The notes under the pieces are model-generated. The model was given only the letters and a program-made list of their open reading frames with translations, did not search any database and had not been told where the DNA came from. Shown here one piece after another: positions 43,901-46,197 of a DNA stretch of 46,197 nucleotides. The position numbers and the translations under genes were made by a program. Origin of the DNA: CANHCC01 sp040381555 (GTDB lineage Bacteria; Bacteroidota; Bacteroidia; J057; RFSG01); assembly GCA_040381555.1 (NCBI GenBank), contig JBEIHC010000006.1, positions 1 through 46,197 on the forward strand. The letters run 5' to 3'. Every line of letters begins with the position of its first letter. The stretch's first letter is position 1.

Positions 43901-45295
43901 TCCACACTGAATGATTGGTGTTTAAATGGAACTTATGATACTTGTTATCAGTCCATAGATCTTTCGGCCTATATTCCCTATAGCGCGGTAATGGTAAAAT
44001 TTGAAACCTATAATGGATATGGCGGAAATATTTTCGTAGATGACATTAACATTACAGGTGTGGTAAATACTCCTGCTCCTGTGGCTGATTTCACAGCGAA
44101 CAATACCATTATTTGTCCTGGTCAGCTTATCAACTTCACCGATATGAGTACCAATAATCCTGCAACTTGGGTATGGAGTTTTACTGGAGGTACTCCGGGA
44201 TCTTCCAGCTCACCCAATCCTGCTGTTACTTATAATGCTTCAGGTACATATGCGGTATCCTTAACCGTAACGAATCCAGGTGGGAATGACACCAAGACCG
44301 TTAATGGATATATCATTGTAGATGGAGGCACAACAGCTGTAATTAATGCACCGACGAATACAGCGATTTGTGGTTCAGGTACGGTGGTGCTTAGTTCTAC
44401 GAATACTTCTACTAGTTATCAATGGCTGCTGAATGGTTCACCCATCACCGGGGCAACTGGCGCATCCTATACTGCCTCAGCAGCAGGAACCTATGATTTG
44501 GTAGTCATTAGCGGCACTTGTTCTGATACCTCAAGCTCGCCAGTTGTAGTAACAGTTACGCCCGCTACACCAGCGGTAATTAGCTTGGTAAACGGAATAA
44601 ACACAATTTGTGGCACCTCAAATGTCACCTTAAATGGAACAGGAGGAGGTACTTATCAATGGTTACTTAATGGCTTCCCAATTCCAAGTGGAACCAACAG
44701 TACTTATTCTGCAAATCAGGCAGGTGCTTATAGTTTGGTTGTAGATAATGGAGGCTGTATCGATACCACAGATAATCCAACTACTGTTGTTCAGGGTACT
44801 CAGCCAACGGCGAATTTTTCCTATACTATTATCAATGATGTAGTCAATTTCACAGATGGTTCTGCCAATGGTACAGGTTGGTCGTGGGATTTTGGAGATG
44901 GCAATACAAGCAATGTTCAGAATCCTGGTTCGAATACTTATGCTAATACAGGTAATTATGTTGTAACGCAGATTGTTACTAATGGAGGTTGTAGCGATAC
45001 AGTTGTCTATCAGGTAATCATTACCACTTTGGCTGCAGAAGGATTAAAATCTGAAGCTGAATTGGAAGTATATCCAAATCCCAATCAAGGTCAGTTGACT
45101 ATTCGTTTAGGGGATGAAGGCGGCAAGGCAGTGAATATGATTTTGTTTGATTTGAATGGTAAAGTAGTTTACCATAAAACACTTGAAGATAATGCAACTC
45201 AGACAGTAGATATCACAGGTCTACCTAAAGGAAATTATATCCTTCGATTAAGCACTGAAGAGGGTCGTACCGAGCGTAAGATTATTCGGAATTAA
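40964..45295 (+). CDS. secreted Asp-box propeller/PKD protein with T9SS sorting domain
   Basis: 1443 aa. Signal peptide (1-31, ending LKAQ). Residues about 105-765 hold ten clear Asp-box/BNR turns of the form S/T-x-D/N-x-G-x-T-W (for example WKSTDYGATW, MKSTDGGTTW, WRTTNGGTNW, WKTTDGGNAW), as in sortilin/VPS10 or sialidase-like propellers. Then come PKD (765-840), a choice-of-anchor J-like domain (850-1035, IEDFES, FVDDINITG), PKD (1040-1125), two Ig-like Cys-containing repeats (1128-1280), PKD (1281-1350) and a type A T9SS C-terminal domain (1366-1443, EVYPNPNQGQ, GLPKGNYILRL). It is exported by the T9SS and probably attached to or released from the surface. No catalytic residues are recognisable; adhesion or glycan binding are plausible. 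Confidence 0.92.
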   Translation: MILSLIFRSNRFLKLSLSAFLLSFLFSELKAQPWVEGLDLNDPSVTFYQVQQNFDQYWGNRPIERGKGWKQYKRWEDFMAPRVYPTGQFFTPNRAFEEYNSWMQQNGNGMTTQATANWQLMGPVQVPGNGGGSGRLSAIAFQPGNNQIIYVGAPAGGLWKSTDYGATWTPLTDQLPTLGVSDIAIDPGNTNIIYIATGDRDAGDTYAVGVMKSTDGGTTWNSTGMNWNITQARTVNRLIMHPANSQILVAACSNGIWRTTNGGTNWTQTQTSGDHKDMEFNPSNPDTIYATSTNVIRRSVDNGVTWSTMATITGVNRIEFAVTPANSSYVYALCSKSSDNGFHSLRRSVDRGATWTVMSTSPNIMGWNTTGSDSGGQGWYDIALAVSPTNANWIIAGGVNQYHSTNGGTNWVLNAHWYGGGGKPYVHADVHVLTFEPGSSNIIYSCNDGGVFRTTNTGTAWTDISGGLSIAMMYGISNNPAVSTTVWAGHQDNGTNRVQTGTWSQRIGGDGMWCLNSHTNTNTVYGSLYYGDIRRSTNGGTSFTQVAGNGVNGITEDGGWVTPFIQDPNNASILYAGYVKVWKTTDGGNAWTSAYTIPGTSTIVAMDMSANNSNVVYSAKSTKIYRNTTDITAGLPVTSASITYIRVDPANEDRVWVTFSGFSAANKIFRTTNGGSSWTNITYNLPNLPANCVEFIPGTTEELYIGTDVGVYVFDPATTSWSAFNTNLPNVIVRDLKLHTGTSKLRAGTYGRGLWETDLNTTPQPPVADFIASSTSICTGNAITFTDVSTNQPTSWSWTFTGGTPATSTTQNPTITYSTPGTYDVQLVVTNGQGSDTELKTMYIVVGSSGGTLPLIEDFESGSLNTNGWTLSNPDNGTSWDVVTTSGNTSGSKSARMNIWSYATVGERDGMISQALDFTQYNSVNLAFKHAYRRSSTADIDSLLIYVSTDCGATFTDVVFQRGSQPFATNTITNTDYAPSTLNDWCLNGTYDTCYQSIDLSAYIPYSAVMVKFETYNGYGGNIFVDDINITGVVNTPAPVADFTANNTIICPGQLINFTDMSTNNPATWVWSFTGGTPGSSSSPNPAVTYNASGTYAVSLTVTNPGGNDTKTVNGYIIVDGGTTAVINAPTNTAICGSGTVVLSSTNTSTSYQWLLNGSPITGATGASYTASAAGTYDLVVISGTCSDTSSSPVVVTVTPATPAVISLVNGINTICGTSNVTLNGTGGGTYQWLLNGFPIPSGTNSTYSANQAGAYSLVVDNGGCIDTTDNPTTVVQGTQPTANFSYTIINDVVNFTDGSANGTGWSWDFGDGNTSNVQNPGSNTYANTGNYVVTQIVTNGGCSDTVVYQVIITTLAAEGLKSEAELEVYPNPNQGQLTIRLGDEGGKAVNMILFDLNGKVVYHKTLEDNATQTVDITGLPKGNYILRLSTEEGRTERKIIRN

Positions 45296-45320
45296 AACGA
45301 GTTGTTAAAATTTTATTGAG

Positions 45321-45351
45321 CAAAAAAGGCAGGGGTATCCTGCCTTTTTTG
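45321..45351 (+). terminator. rho-independent terminator of the 1443-aa cargo gene
   Basis: The perfect 13-bp stem CAAAAAAGGCAGG / CCTGCCTTTTTTG has a 5-nt loop, 25 nt after the stop codon, and ends in T6. Confidence 0.92.
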
Positions 45352-45368
45352 TTTAATCGGAAATCTAG

Positions 45369-45452
45369 TTTACCCTAAACCGGGGTTTACACTAAACTGA
45401 GGTTTACACTAAACTGAGGTTTACACTAAACCGGAGTTTACACTAAACCAAG
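45369..45452. repeat. tandem array of five 17-bp units built on GTTTACACTAAAC
   Basis: The units start at 45369, 45386, 45403, 45420 and 45437. Units 2 and 3 are identical (TTTACACTAAACTGAGG); unit 1 has CCC instead of CAC in the middle, and units 4 and 5 vary only in the last bases. Each unit carries a GTTTA-N3-TAAAC dyad. Confidence 0.9.
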
Positions 45453-45602
45453 ATTATATATTCTAGAGATTTTTCAAAATGAACATTCTAATTATTACAC
45501 GCTTTTTATTGGTTTATGCAATAATCCCTTGCATTTAAACAACGCCAATATATCTGTATCTCAGCAATAATAAGGATTTACACTTTCTGAGTACGCCCTA
45601 AG
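45436..45602. repeat. dispersed repeat, copy B
   Basis: Second copy of the element at 36966-37147, same orientation, beginning with the last tandem unit and ending at the pfkA stop codon, where the shared terminal sequence CTTTCTGAGTACGCCCTAA includes the stop (CTA at 45598-45600). Confidence 0.85.
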
Positions 45603-46197
45603 TAGCCAACATTTCACCTAAATCCAAGAGGTCTTTTTGAATGACTAATTTATGTCGAATGGCTTTACTGAATGGGGTGAACTTTAGTTTTCCATTCACG
45701 ATGCCCGCCATTTCATTTTCCCTACCTGCTAATAATGCTTGTACTGAAGCAGCACCCAATCTGCCTCCCAGTACCCGATCGAAGCAGGTTGGACTTCCCC
45801 CTCGTTGGATATGTCCCAAAATGGAGACTTTGATTTCGTACTGGTTAAATTTTTCTTTTACTTTTTTTGCGATTTCATAAGCTCCCCCTGCATCATCTCC
45901 TTCTGCAACAATAATGATGCTGGAGGTTTTATGTCTTTTCCAACCCGTTTCAAGTTTCTCAATCAGGTCCTCCATATAGGTAGGGATTTCTGGTACCAGA
46001 ATAGCTTCCGCACCTGAAGCAAGTCCACTCCAAGTAGCAATAAAGCCCGCATCTCTGCCCATGACTTCGATGAAAAAGAGTCTATTGTGAGAATCTGCAG
46101 TATCGCGAATTTTATCAATGGCCTGCATGGCTGTGTTGACTGCAGTATCGAAGCCCAAGGTAAAGTCTGTACCGTACAAATCATTATCTATGGTTCC
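45598..46197 (-). CDS. pfkA: 6-phosphofructokinase, C-terminal part (5' end outside window)
   Basis: 199 codons are present, cut by the right window edge; the complete ATP-PFK would be about 325 aa. The visible part begins at the catalytic GTIDND motif (codons at 46180-46197, with the proton-acceptor Asp), followed by DFTLGFDTAVNTA, the substrate-binding EVMGRDAGFIA and the late ILGHIQRGGSPTCFDRVLG. Committed step of glycolysis: fructose 6-phosphate to fructose 1,6-bisphosphate. An in-frame TTG at 46177-46179 is internal, not the start. The stop codon lies inside the end of repeat copy B. Confidence 0.95.
   Translation of the reverse strand, partial: GTIDNDLYGTDFTLGFDTAVNTAMQAIDKIRDTADSHNRLFFIEVMGRDAGFIATWSGLASGAEAILVPEIPTYMEDLIEKLETGWKRHKTSSIIIVAEGDDAGGAYEIAKKVKEKFNQYEIKVSILGHIQRGGSPTCFDRVLGGRLGAASVQALLAGRENEMAGIVNGKLKFTPFSKAIRHKLVIQKDLLDLGEMLAT

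Noticed and set aside
45369..45452. CRISPR-like array
   Set aside because: The 17-bp units are directly adjacent with no unique spacers and no cas genes nearby, so this is a simple tandem repeat.

Overview
The window reads as a chromosomal segment of a Bacteroidota bacterium of moderate AT richness, probably from the Saprospiria/Chitinophagia side of the phylum (lineage is an inference). The evidence is a complete type IX secretion (T9SS) core operon (porP/sprF-gldK-gldL-gldM-gldN), a SprE/PorW-like TPR lipoprotein, a large secreted protein with a T9SS C-terminal sorting domain, an ATP synthase operon lacking beta and epsilon, and phylum-type promoters (TTTG, about 17-20 nt, TAnnTTTG). Nearly all of it is chromosomal core. 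I see no phage, plasmid, transposase, CRISPR array or defence system.

Layout. 1-1695: 5' part of a secreted multidomain protein running off the left edge (-). 2145-3232: a Cys-rich lipoprotein and an unknown protein (-). 3390-5135: nuoG-like subunit alone (+), then a bidirectional terminator. 5239-12399: one long minus-strand run, M23 peptidase, bactofilin, AtpZ-like, a small membrane protein, atpB-E-F-H-A-G. 12435-19263: plus-strand sprE/porW, PBP1A (broken by a 1-nt frameshift at its KTG motif), uvrC. 19357-25190: minus-strand porP, gldK, gldL, gldM, gldN. 25318-30645: minus-strand DUF4271-type fusion protein, hemC, hemD, thioredoxin-fold DUF255 protein. 30660-31151: ispF (+). 31562-36593: MBL-fold hydrolase (-), FAD oxidoreductase (+), a 1067-aa outer-membrane propeller/barrel protein (+). 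36594-37458: gene-free repeat-bearing gap. 37459-38181: VIT/CCC1 transporter (+). 38178-40471: tRNA-Gln, prs, rplY, pth (-). 40964-45295: 1443-aa Asp-box propeller T9SS cargo (+). 45598-46197: 3' part of pfkA (-).

How the genes fit together. SprE/PorW, GldK-N and PorP belong to the secretion machine that would export the 1443-aa protein and probably the truncated protein at the left edge. The M23 peptidase, bactofilin and PBP1A are cell-wall and shape functions interleaved with the ATP synthase and T9SS loci.

Most notable non-gene signals: a perfect 19-bp hairpin between atpE and atpF; a GTTTA-CCC/CAC-TAAAC motif family found as a long inverted repeat at 5142-5179, singly at 36967 and as a five-unit 17-bp tandem array at 45369; and a dispersed repeat of about 170-180 bp present at 36966 and 45436. 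I did not find an obviously new defence or metabolic system; the best candidates for undescribed biology are the repeat family, the jelly-roll/DUF4271 fusion and the pseudo-peptidase/propeller/barrel protein.
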